A stretch of 64,000 bases of DNA from Hyparrhenia diplandra. Lineage: Eukaryota; Streptophyta; Magnoliopsida; Poales; Poaceae. Below are positions 25,101 to 35,602 of this stretch, piece by piece (the stretch's first letter is position 1; each line of letters starts with the position of its first letter). Position numbers and translations under genes: made by a program. The stretch lies in contig JADLZK010009309.1 of the NCBI GenBank assembly GCA_015847255.1, forward strand, positions 62,001 to 126,000. Reading direction: 5' to 3'. Below the pieces are notes generated by a model. It was given only the letters and a program-made list of their open reading frames with translations. It searched no databases and was not told the origin of the DNA.

Positions 25101-26076
25101 AGAATGAATGGGTTAGGGGTCAAACGGCAACGGATCGGGACAAACAAATATACCACGTCGAAGAGGACGACGAGGGCTACCTTCTAGTGGGAACAGAATC
25201 CGCTGGAACGCCTTGGTTTGGCCGGAAACGCTCGCCGGAGTTCTCGCCGGAACTCTACTCGAGATGAACTTCGGCGATAGATGTAGGGAGTTAGAAGTGG
25301 CGGCTACGAAAACGGGCCGTACTTCTGGAATCAGCGCGTTGAGAGCTTCGCCGGCATGTATTTATATGTAGGGTTTCGAGTAGATGGAAAAACGAGATAT
25401 TTCATAATTTCGAGATTTAATTAATTTCCAGAAAATCCGGAATTGATATTTAGGCCGTGAAAATTGCTCTAAAGCCTCCGAAAATTCCAGGAAAATTCCC
25501 AAAAACACTTTGCATCATGATGAACCCAAACAAAGACTTTGGAGCTCTAGAAAAGATATTTGAGATGATGCATAAAAATGGAAAAGCTCGAGAAAAGCGA
25601 GAAAAGGCGCGGTAAATGCCGGGAAAAGTTCGTGGGAAAGCTTTTGAGCGACGGATTGATGATATTTGATCATAGAGAAATGATTTGTCGCTGATAACAA
25701 AAGGTTTAAAGAAACTTCCAACAAAAATTAGATTGGGAAACAAGGTATTTTGTCGGTAGGAAAAGACGCATAAACACGTTGGAGAGAGACAATCGTTCCA
25801 CTAACCGCGTGTTGAAAACTTAGCATACTCAAAAACACCAAACATGAGCAACATGCCAACATCACATCACAACATGAGTGATCACACACAATCAACTAAC
25901 AACAAGGCACTCTTCTCGTTATCTTCGTGAAAGATTTTATAAAGCCACAAATTTCTCTCTTTTAAATTGAGAACAATTAAATAAATCTTAGTCAATTTTA
26001 GGAAAATTTCAAATCTTTGATTTTATTTAGTGTTTTCTAATGACATCCCAAAAATGGAAAATTTTGGGGTGTCATA
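22175..26076 (-). repeat. 5' LTR of A (sense on minus strand)
   Basis: This copy lies next to the primer-binding site. It has the same layout as the 3' LTR, with TATAAATA at 25359-25366 and the GC-rich block at about 24735-25265. CAG and CTG words are better preserved here. It ends with ggggtgtcata at 26076, followed by the CCTAA duplication. Confidence 0.92.
25359..25366 (-). promoter_or_regulatory. TATA box of A 5' LTR
   Basis: TATAAATA on the minus strand, the same context as in the other LTR. This copy would drive the genomic RNA of A. Confidence 0.65.
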
Positions 26077-27233
26077 CCTAAACATCATATTCTCTGAGAC
26101 ACTTTGGACAAGATGGGACTAGACCTCTCTCGGGTTTTATTGCTCCTTCCAACACACCCTTCTACGGGATTGTCCCTGGTCGAGCAGCAATACCAATTGG
26201 ACAAGTCACCTTGCCAGTCACCTTTGGATCTCCGACCAACTACCAAACAAAGTACATCAAGTTTGAAGTAGGAAATCTCGAGTCACCTTATCACGCCATC
26301 ATGGGAAGACCAAAGAATTGCAAAATTCATGGCTATTCCACACTACCCATATCTACTTAAGATGCCGGCACCCTTGGGGGTTCTTTCAATCAAAGGAGAC
26401 CTCAAGAAAGCCTTCGAAAGTGTGACATACAAGCTATTGAAATTGCAAACAAGTCAGAAGGACTCCTAGAGAAGAAGGAAGTCAACAAGATGATGGAGGA
26501 GACAAATCCAGAAGAACTCGAGATCCCAGCCAAGAAACAAGCAATCTTGTCACGCCCACAAGAAGCCGACGTAAAGCACATCGACTTATAGATCGGTGAC
26601 CCATCGAAGACGGTGATCATCGGCGCCACCCATCTCCAAAATAGGAATTCAAGGCCACCGGCTTTCTAAGGGAACACAAAGACATCTTCGCCCGGAAGCC
26701 GGTGGATATGCCCGGTGTCCCAAAGGAGCCGGGCCGAGCACAAAATTGACATCAATCAAGGGTCCAAACCCATCGACAAAGACTAAGGAGGTTTCTCACC
26801 GTAAAAAAGAAAGAAGCCATCAAGAAAGAAATCACAAAGCTACTCGCAGCAGGGTTCATCATAGAGATCTTGCATCCAGATTGGCTAGCTAACCCGGTTT
26901 TGGTACAAAAGAAGAACACCTCAGAATGGCGCATGTGTGTGGACTACACAGATCTGAACAAGCACTGCCCAAAAGATCCCTTTGGGCTACCAAGGATCGA
27001 TCAAATAGTGGACTCCACAGCAGGATCGCTCTACTATCATTCTTGGACTGCTATTCAGGATATCATCAAATAGCGCTGAAGAAAGAAGATCGAGCAAGAC
27101 CTCTTTCATCACTCCGTTCGGTGCCTATTACTACAAGACAATGTCCTTCGGACTAAAAAATGCTGGAGCAACGTATCAAAGAGCGATACAGACTTCTTTA
27201 GAAGAGCAGATCGGTAGAAACGCCGAAGCATAC
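26077..27233 (+). pseudogene. pol: D protease C-terminal part and reverse transcriptase N-terminal part
   Basis: After the CCTAA duplication the protease resumes (NIIFSETLDKMG, then FYGIVPGRAAIPIGQVTLPV, then YHAIMGRPK and MAIPHYPYL). The RT begins near 26800. It shows ANPVLVQKKNTSEWRMCVDY, TDLNKHCPKDPFGLPRIDQI and, one frame on, FLDCYSGYHQIALKKEDRA with the first catalytic Asp. It continues to MSFGLKNAGATYQ and NAEAY, where element C is inserted (CATAC at 27229-27233). The second catalytic pair (VDD) is at 61593. Several frameshifts are present. Confidence 0.88.
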
Positions 27234-27481
27234 TGTTGGTATTTCTTACCGTAAGCAGATAAGTCCATAAAGCGCACGAAAGTACCGTTGTAGCACTTCA
27301 CCCCGGAAGTGTTGGGGGGGCATCGTAATTTCCACGAGGATGGGCGTTAAGTCTTTCTAACTAGCTACCTTGAGAGAGAAAGAGTAGGTAGACTTGGGTA
27401 GTGAGGCTCTATTTCAATTGTATTCCTAAGCTCAAGTTACCTTCACCTCTACAAGCTTACTTCGGGCACCGGATCGCACCT
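27234..27481 (-). repeat. C 3' LTR, outer fragment
   Basis: It matches 60338-60580 closely (tgttggtatttctta.. to cggatcgcacct). The following 590 bases of the C LTR (60581-61170) are missing here. The sequence jumps into B, which itself lacks its first 57 bases. Confidence 0.85.
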
Positions 27482-29181
27482 AATAATTAAGGCGTTCGGC
27501 AAAGGAGCATTCGGCAAGAGGTTTGTGTGACAACAGTCATTCGGCAAGACCAGTTTGCTAGGGAATGGGCTGTGCAATAGGGAGCCCGTCACCATTCGGC
27601 CCGAACGTAAGCTTCATGTGATTTCGCAAAGCAAGCGGATGCCTTCAAGGAGGGTCCACGCAGATACGTCATCGATGACTCAAGAGGCTTGGAGCTCAAG
27701 ATTATTTTAGTTAAGATTTTTCCTTCTTTGTAATCATAATCGGTTAGGACTCACATCAAGACCAGGGTATAAATATTAGACCCTTGGCAACTATAAAAAT
27801 CTCTCAATCAATCAATACAACAAACCGGCTCTGCGCCACCCTTTTTCGAGTCCAAGTCGCGGTCGCCGATCTCTGCGAGGAGGAATCATCGATCCGTCGA
27901 CCTCCGTGAAAGTACCCCAAGCAACCTTGCATTATGTCTAGTATCGCGGCGGCGGATTTAGATCATGATGCAAGTAGTCTTGTTACCATGCTTAGTATCG
28001 TCGCGGTGATTTAGGCTATGGAGCAAGAGGGTTCTCTGTTAGGTCATGAGTCGATGCGACAAGGCTAAGATCTAGCTTCGGGGCTAGTTATCGGCTCTAC
28101 TGGATTTGGCAAGATCTAGTAGATTCATTAAGTTACCACGTGTTGCATGATCTTATTTATTATTTTAATTATGTTTGCACACACTTTTGCCCAATTTAGA
28201 TTGGTAAGGCTCGGCTTTATATTTGTCATAGATCAAGTTGTCTTTAATGCTTTCATGTTTATCTTATCACGCCGCTAGACCTATATTTATCATAGCCGAG
28301 CTTATCAATCTAAGTTGTCACGTGTTGCGGGTTCATGCACGTTAAGCATAGGATTAGCCTTGACAGGACTGGGTACCGTGCGGCAGATGCAGGTCTTTCG
28401 GTTACTCTAGAGCTAGTCATTCGGTGGTCTAGAGATCGGTTTAATCTGATAGGTTTTGATCATGTTTTACGTGTAAGTTCCTTCTTCATGGACCCCGATT
28501 CGGTAAGCTTACCGAATACGGTTATGCTTTAACGAGTAAGGATTATTTGTAGATCTATCTAGATATATGCATGCTTTTAGCTTGTTATGATTAGATTGTA
28601 TCATGCGGTGGATTGATCAAGTTGTGAGAAGTGGTTTGGATCTGTAATAATTTGTATCATGCGGTGGATTGGCTTATTTGGGTTTGAGCTCGACGGGTTT
28701 AGGAAAACTAGACGTGCGGCAGACTAGTTGGATGAAACCTATGCATGTGTTATTTAGATTAGGTTTATATTTATGAATTACCTGCTTTTATTTATCATGT
28801 TGACAAATGATTCGATCCATGTCATGTGCTTTATGATATTATACTTTTATGATCGATTTTACTTGTTCAAACATGTCTTCTTATGCCCGTTCGGTAACCG
28901 CACTTCCACGTGTATTATTTATGCTTACCGAACAGCGTTCATAAACCTCCGGGGCGTATAGCTTTTATAGCTATATGTCATCGTAAGTGGCTTCGAGGGC
29001 CGTACATGTAGAACTGTCTTGGTCACACCGGGCATGTTCCCGATCTCCTGATTTATCTCCCTTGTTAGTTGCAGGTCAAACTGACTGGCACGCCTCCAGA
29101 TCAAGAAACCCGGGCTCCCGTTTGAAGCTAGCTACTTCGGCTTGTCGGTGTGTGAGGCACAGGACCAATTTTGTGCCAACA
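27481..29181 (+). repeat. B 5' LTR (5'-truncated by 57 bases)
   Basis: Matches 44501-46193 throughout, with differences mostly at CAG/CTG words. It ends gtgccaaca at 29181. It contains a TATA box at 27768-27775 and repeated attcggcaag motifs in U3. Short frames inside (for example 28335-28532) are shared by both LTRs and have no domain. Confidence 0.9.
27768..27775 (+). promoter_or_regulatory. TATA box of B 5' LTR
   Basis: TATAAATA in gggtataaatattagac. The equivalent in the 3' LTR is at 44788-44795. It is followed by a leader with ctctcaatcaatcaatac. Confidence 0.65.
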
Positions 29182-29188
29182 CACTTTT

Positions 29189-29206
29189 TGGCACGCCCAG
29201 TGGGAC
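29189..29206 (+). other. Primer-binding site of B
   Basis: TGGCACGCCCAGTGGGAC lies seven bases after the LTR end. This type of site follows Tat-lineage LTRs in grasses. The tRNA species is not certain. Confidence 0.65.
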
Positions 29207-29227
29207 ACTTAAAGCTTTGAAGTCAAG

Positions 29228-31550
29228 ATGCCTGACGAGGATGAAATCATTAGGGTCACTATAGATGACTTGCCAGCAGACATGAACGCTCGAGTAAAAA
29301 ATGAGTGTGAAGCTTTCATGAAAAAGTGCTTGGATTGTTTCTCTAAGAACAAGAGTGGCAAGGTCATCCAGAAGCTAGACTTACCAAGGGTTCTGCGGCC
29401 TGGCGAAACTGCTGACAAGCCTGATGAGGATGACATTAACCAGTTGCAGCAGATTGGTCAAGAAGCTGTAGGCAGAACAATGACCAACCACAATACAGTC
29501 TTCCTTATCACCTTCCGCTATATCATGAGGAGCAGCTTTGGAGCTGAAGCTGATAGACAGTTTGAGGAACGGTTCGACGAGATTTCTGGACCAACATATT
29601 TTCATACACCGAAGCCAAACCTGGGAAAAGGTGCTGCCACTGAGGGTGAAGATGAGGAAGAAGAAGATGAGGAAGAAGTGCCAAAGAAGCCAATGAAGCC
29701 CCAAGCCAAGGCTTCGGGAACCAAGACGCCTCATCCCACCTATGGAGACATGGCATTTGGTACACCTGGGAATCCTCCAGCATATAACACTTATACAATA
29801 GCCCCAATGACCAATGGATTGCAGAGGAATCTCTTTGGCCCTGGTTATACTGAGTTTTCTGACTACTCAGCTCTCAATGCAATGCCGAATCCTAGATACA
29901 AACCCGCAGGACAGTCATATGGACCCCAGAATTCAGGCGTGGATATGCTCTTACAGAGGATGGCCGATATGATGCAGAATCAGTTTGGATTAAAGCCCAA
30001 GAATCAGCCCTATATGTATCGGGCCGCCATATTGATTGGTATAACAAAGTGGCTCTTCCTTCAAGATTAAAGCCTCCGAAAGTGACTTGACCAAGTTTTC
30101 TAGGCAAGATGATACTACTACCACGTAACATATCACGCTATTTAATCCAACCGGGAGAGTTAGCCACAGATGAAGCATGGAGGATACGCTACTTTCCTAT
30201 GTCTCTCTATGGGGCCGGCCTTCGTTTGGTTTACAACGTTGCCGGCTAATTCCATTGAACCTGGTCGAGCCGAGCAAAAATTTCATGCATATTTCTTTAG
30301 TGGTTCCAATGAGAAGGAGCTTGTTGACCTGATGGGGATAACACAAAGATACAATGAAACACCTCAGGAATTCCTACGCAGGTTCAGAGAGACTACGAAC
30401 TTCTGTTACTCACTGAATTTGCCAGATCATCGATGCTTTGTAGCCATACGGGGCATGCACCCAGCTATCAGAGAGAAGCTAGTCGGCATGGAGTTTGTTG
30501 ACCTTGGACAACTTTCAAGACGCTTGGCAGTCATGGCTAACCAATTCAAAAGCATCAAGAAAGATACCCGCTACCAGAAAGGGGGCAATGTAGCATATGA
30601 AGCATATCAAAACTTTCTGGAAGACGCGGAGGAAGATGATCAAGATGAGATAGCTGCTGCTGAGCTGATCTGGGGAAAGGAGCCCATGCAGGTCAACCAA
30701 TGTTGGATAAGGCAGAACAAGGGGACATATGATTTTGACATTTCCAAGTCTGATAAGCTCTTTGAGTTGCTGGTTAAAGAAGGACGTATCAAGCTACCTG
30801 AGAATCATGCGATGCGGCGTCCTGACGGGGTGAAAGATAAGAGATATTGTGGCTTTCATGACACCAACTCTCACTCCATCAATGACTGCCGAGTATTCAG
30901 ACAGCGCATTCAAAGGGCTATCCAAGAAGGACATCTGAAATTTAATAACAATATGAAGGCGGATGATAAGCCCTTCCCTGCTGGCATGATTTCCTTTTCT
31001 ATGAACATGGTGTCTGCAAGTGATCCCAAAGGAAAAGGCAAGGTGAAAGTGCTGACTTCCGATAGAGCAAGACAGAGTGGTTCAGTCGATCCTAGTCGGC
31101 AAGTGACTAGTATAGAGTTTCAACAACACAATGCTCGATTCCCGAATAGCCGAACAGAAAAAGGGGAAACTTCAAAACCCAGGGTTACCTCACGCATACT
31201 TCTGAATAAATGGAAAAGGCAGCAAGAGAAGCAATACCTTAGAGATCAATGGTTTGCAGAGGAGCAGCAAAGGTATGAAGAAGAGATGTACCGTTTGGAA
31301 CAAGAAGAGTACATGCAAGAACAGGAGAAGTCTCACTGGGGCTGTCCCTTTTTCAGACATTGTTGGAATGAAGGCTTGAAGCTACCTGCCCGAAATAATT
31401 GCCCTGAATGTAGTGATCAATACCATGGGTACAGGCAAGCATGAGTCAACCGCCTTCCCATCCAAGAAAGACTGGGGGCACACTTTCTAGAGGATGATCG
31501 GCGCTTAAAAATTGAAAATAACAGGCCTCATAGTAGCAAGAGGATTGCCG
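29228..31550 (+). pseudogene. gag: B gag (Tat type), nearly continuous, one frameshift
   Basis: The first frame runs 29228-30070 (MPDEDEIIRVTIDDLPADMN, then a Glu-rich acidic stretch at residues 139-157). A frameshift region at 30040-30200 joins it to a second frame, 30170-31444. The second part holds the capsid core (EKFHAYFFSGSNEKEL-like region, GITQRYNETPQEFLRRFRET) and two zinc-finger-like motifs: C-x2-H-x5-H-x4-C at RYCGFHDTNSHSINDC and CPFFRHCW followed by CPEC near the end. CAG and CTG codons are common here, unlike in neighbouring blocks. The frame is cut by G2 at 31551 after a stop at 31444. Confidence 0.88.
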
Positions 31551-31551
31551 T

Positions 31552-32268
31552 TGTTGGCGTTTCTTAACACAAACAAAAGAGTTCGCAAGTTTAACTGCGG
31601 AAATGCCCATTGTAGCTTTCACCGAAGTATTGTGGTATCGTATTTCCACAGGGAAGGCATGGTGTAAAAGTCTCTAATAGGAACATGGACAAGATAACAT
31701 GACTGTATACTAGACCAGAGTTCATAACAGGGATGGACAGGGTAGGTAAAGGATAACTTGACACACACACTCGAGCAATCCCAAGGATAAAGAAAACCCT
31801 AAAACTGGAGCAAGGCGTATCCTATATAGATGTGCAAAGAACAAGTTAATGATCATACAAGATATAAGGCGAGAGAGGTAGATGGACGGGGAGATGCCCG
31901 CAGACTGACGTGCACGCCAACCGATAGACACTTTTAGAACTCCTACTCAATACCCGAACGTGGAGGAGTGCTAGGGGACGGACAGGGTGTATCACCACCA
32001 CCGCCGCCTACCTCACTACCGTGGGGCACCGACATATCCCGAAGGCTCCCGTGCCCCCGGGCTCCATGCCCGCGTGCACTAAGGAACTACCCATACCCCC
32101 ATGGACTCGACCGCATGCGGATCAACGAGCAAGAATATGGGCAAACCCGAAGGTACGATTGGACCGCCATCTAAACTCCATGTTATTTATTTTATTGCGG
32201 CTAGGCGCAAGTTCTATATGATGGAATCATAACATAGAAACTATAGCCTAGTTCATATGCAATGATCA
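31552..32268 (-). repeat. G2 3' LTR remnant
   Basis: Matches 37436-38120 (tgttggcgtttcttaac.. to tagttcatatgcaatgat). The remaining LTR and its junction with G1 are deleted. Confidence 0.8.
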
Positions 32269-32509
32269 TGGATAAGTGTTAAGCGGTATGGCGGGTAGAA
32301 GGGTCAACATCCGATCGACTTCTCCCGACACGGATGTACCACCGGGAACAAAATGAAGGGAGGAGAGTCCCGCTCAAACAGACTTTTAAAAAGGTGAGCC
32401 CTTGCCGAGAAGGTAAATCGGTAGTTATCATTTATTTCTTTCATAATAATATCTCCATAATAATAAATGTTGGTAATAAATAATAATAAAAGAATAAACA
32501 TATTGTTTA

Positions 32510-33974
32510 CCTTTCAAAATGTTCACCTCTGTTGGATGAATCTTGTTTATCTTTCATACTTCCTTTCTCTATATTAGAATGTTTTGGTTTGGAGGTTGGT
32601 CGTACATCCCCTAAATTAAGCTTGGTGCTTAGTTTAGATGTAATGATCATATTTACAAAGACTTTTTGAATTAAGCATGGTGCTTAGGTCAAAATGTCTG
32701 CCTTAATCAAATTAGACATGGCGTCTAGTCCGATCATTGAACCAAAATTGCAAGTATAGAGTTCGGTTGATCATATGGACTAACCCCTGCGGGGAAGTTA
32801 TCAAGCTTCATGAGGGTAAGTCTCAAAAGATGACAACAGAGATGAAATTTCATTTGGTAAAAACATGTTTTAAAAACAATGACAACAATAAAAGTAATGA
32901 TAATAAAATAAACCTTTCAACCCAAAGTATGTTTGTCTTGTTATTTTGATATCAAAAGACAAGCTTGGGGAGGGAGTCTCCTAGCACGCTCAAAGGCGGC
33001 CATGAACAACAAATCAAGCCATGGCGTGCACCAACTAGCATCATCACGAGAGGTAAGTCACAAGCTAGCTTGGGGAGGACTCCCATAAAGGTAACTCCTA
33101 TCTCACAGTTCTTTTCGGTTAATTTCTTATAGAATGATGAGATATAAAAAAAAAACTCATTCCACTCTCATATGTGACCTAGGAATGTTTAAGTTTCCCT
33201 AAAGTTGAAATGATGAATAGTTGCTTTTTCTATAATTCATTTGTGCCTAGTTTATGACTTTGTATTCCCCAATATTTAAGTTTGTTGGCTAATAATGTCT
33301 CACCTTGAAAAAACTTGACAAATTGTGGGTTTGCAAAAACATCATCCTTTTTCTAAGTTGTTGCCGGATATGATATGGTGCAAAGAGATTATACTATAAT
33401 TTCGATTTCAAAGAGAAACTTGACATCCAGGAATTTATTTTTTCAAAAAAAAAAAAAAAAGAGAGATATGGGCTAAAAAAAAAAGAGAAAAAAAAAAAAG
33501 AAGAGATGAAAAATGGACATGTGTCCAAGGGCGAGAAGAGCCCACATCTCCAAAAAAAAAAAAAGAGAGAAAAAAAAAAGAAAGAAAGAAAGAAAGAAAG
33601 AAAAGAGAGGAAATAATGGACACAAGTCCAAGGGTGAGTAGAACCCACCTCTCCAAAAAAAGATAGCCCATATTTCCTCAAAGGTATTTAAAAAAAAATC
33701 CGGATAGATGGTTGATCAAAAGAATGAATGATTAGTGTTTCTATAGCAACCATTCTATCTTGCAACCACCTAAGAACATGGAGAAAGTTAAAAAGCCCCA
33801 CATCCGTTGAGTGATAAAAGGTGGACATAGGTGCCAACTTATTTAAATAAAGAAAGAATGCTTTGTTATAAACATGTTACATCCTGAATTATATCGTCAT
33901 TGTAGCAACTCCCGATCAACAACCAAGTACCTAACTATTTGCTCGGGGACGAGCAAAGGTTAAGCTTGGGGACT
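32510..33974 (+). repeat. Left inverted-repeat arm (3' region of G1)
   Basis: It pairs with 35603-37060. Shared landmarks: tggatgaatcttgtt, ttaagcatggtgctta, catatggactaacccctgcg, aagttgttgccggatatgata and gatcaacaaccaagta. It contains the A-rich tracts at 33445-33660. No ORF is supported: the Phe/Ser-rich frames on the opposite strand are translations of the A-runs. Confidence 0.8.
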
Positions 33975-35602
33975 TGTTGGCGGTCGTTATCGACCATTTT
34001 ATACCGCCAACCTATGTCTTTTTTCAAGGGAAACCTGCAAACCTATGACACATATACCTTTACTATTGACCCAGTTCCACTTGTATTCCGAGAAATATGT
34101 TTTGCGAGGACTTATACACGGAATCAAGTGAAAAAGACGCCAAACAAAGAACAAAGCGCAAAGCATAATACATATTCAGAAATGCGCAACCAAAGGGAAT
34201 AGAGAAAGCCCAACTCAAGGCGGGTGGACCAAAGCACCCACCTATTCCAGTCCAGGCCCATCCACCAACCGACCAGAGAAAATTGGTCGCGAGCGAATTT
34301 CGGCCGGGTGCGGCCGGACGGTTGGTGCGGCGGACCCGGCACTATGGCGGTTCGCGCCCAAATTTTGGCGGCGACCTCCCACCGACGTTGCAATGGTGGT
34401 CCCATGGGTGCTTTGGTGAATACTTTATTCAAACCGCCTGTAGGAGGTCGGTTTGGGTCCTTCCATATGAGGAGAGACATCTTCCAAAGAGCCCCCTCTC
34501 CTTCACCTATAAAAAGGAGGTGCTCTCCCCTCATTCAATCATCATCACACAAGAGCCATCCTTCCTCCCCACTTGTAATCTTTAGCTTTAGACTTAGTTT
34601 TGTTGGTGAGCAAGGCAAAGCTTCATTGTGGAGAGCTTGTACTTTGGAGAAGAATCTCGATATGAATACATATATGATTTATTCCAAAGTCTTGTTCTCA
34701 TCTTGTTATTATAGTTGTGCTATAGAACTAGAGTATTGTTCTCATGTTATAATCTTGACTTATGAACTAGCATATGGTTTTGTATGTTATGATCGTAACA
34801 TGTTGTTCATGTAGTTCTTTTGACATAAACATTGCATATGAACTAGACTATAGTTTCTATGTTGTGATTCCGTCGTATAGAACTTTGTGCTTAATCATTC
34901 ATACAAGATATAACATGGAGTTTAGATGGCGGTCTGTCGTACCTTCGGGTTTGCCCACATTCTAGCTCGTTGATCCGTAGGGTCAGAGTCCTAGGGGTGT
35001 GGGTAGTTCCTTAGTACATGCGGGCATGGAGCCGGGGTGCACGGAGCGCCGGGATATGTCGGTGCCCCATGGTAGTGAGGTAGGCGGCGGTGGTGGCATG
35101 ACCCTGTCCGTCCTTTGCACTCCTCCACGTCGGGTATTGAGTAGGAGTTCTTAAAGTGTCTATCTACCGCGCACCACCGCGGGCATCTCCTCGTCCATCT
35201 ACCTCTGTCTTTATAACTTGTATGATCATTAACTTGTTCTTAGCACAATTATATTAGAACATGCCTACTCTACTTAGGATCATTCTTTTATTCTTTGTTT
35301 TCCTTTTATCCTTAAGGATCGGCTTAAGTGTGTGATCACACTATCGTAAAACCTATTATGACTTACCCCTATATTGAGTGTTGGTATATTATGCAAATAT
35401 GTTATCTTGCCATATCCATGCTAGAGTCTTTCACCATGCCTTCCTTTGGGAAAATAAATGAACGATACCCGAATACTCCGGGTGAAATGCTACTGGCGAT
35501 AATTCCGCGCTTGCGGACTTGTTACAGAACGTTCAGAACTATCGTTAAGGTATTCCTTGGCGGCATTGCTAATACTAGCGATGACGCTAAGAAATGCCAA
35601 CA
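33975..35602 (+). repeat. G1 3' LTR (complete, sense)
   Basis: It begins TGTTGGCGGTCG right after the polypurine tract and ends aagaaatgccaaca. A TATA box (TATAAAAA, 34508-34515) is followed by a leader with tcattcaatcatcatcac. The downstream half is the reverse complement of the G2 LTR copies at 31552 and 37436. Confidence 0.85.
34508..34515 (+). promoter_or_regulatory. TATA box of G1 LTR
   Basis: TATAAAAAGGAGG in the middle of the LTR, with a typical leader after it. Confidence 0.6.

Larger units (their letters stand above)
16194..26076 (-). mobile_element. Element A: non-autonomous long-LTR retrotransposon (LARD-like, Tekay/Del type)
   Basis: Two LTRs of 3917 bases (16194-20110) and 3902 bases (22175-26076) flank only 2064 bases. 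The target duplication CCTAA is perfect (16189-16193 and 26077-26081). Orientation is minus: the primer-binding site reads TGGTATCAGAGC on the minus strand at 22171-22160, and a purine-rich tract lies beside the other LTR at 20111-20127. The interior has no gag or pol frame, so the element needed another element's proteins. LTR length, ends (TGACACCCC..GGGTGTGACA in sense) and the initiator-Met primer fit Tekay/Del-type elements. It lies in the protease active site of D. Confidence 0.92.
32269..35602 (+). mobile_element. Element G1: Athila-like, 5'-truncated, inserted into G2
   Basis: G1 consists of a 3' non-coding region (32269-33974), a polypurine tract ending aagcttggggact, and one sense LTR (33975-35602, 1628 bases, TGTTGGCGG..ATGCCAACA). 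Its 5' LTR, gag and pol are missing. To its right the 3' region of G2 appears in reverse orientation, so the two related elements form long inverted arms. Confidence 0.75.

Noticed and set aside
33585..33605. GAAA repeats as a CRISPR-like or regulatory array
   Set aside because: A simple microsatellite within an A-rich 3' region; no spacers, and the DNA is plant nuclear.
33394..33681. Phe/Ser-rich frames opposite the A-runs (and at 35866-36102)
   Set aside because: They are translations of poly-A/poly-T tracts in the 3' regions of G1 and G2, with no domain.
34224..34814. 196-codon + strand frame in the G1 LTR
   Set aside because: It covers the TATA box and leader of the LTR and ends in AT-rich sequence; no recognisable domain.
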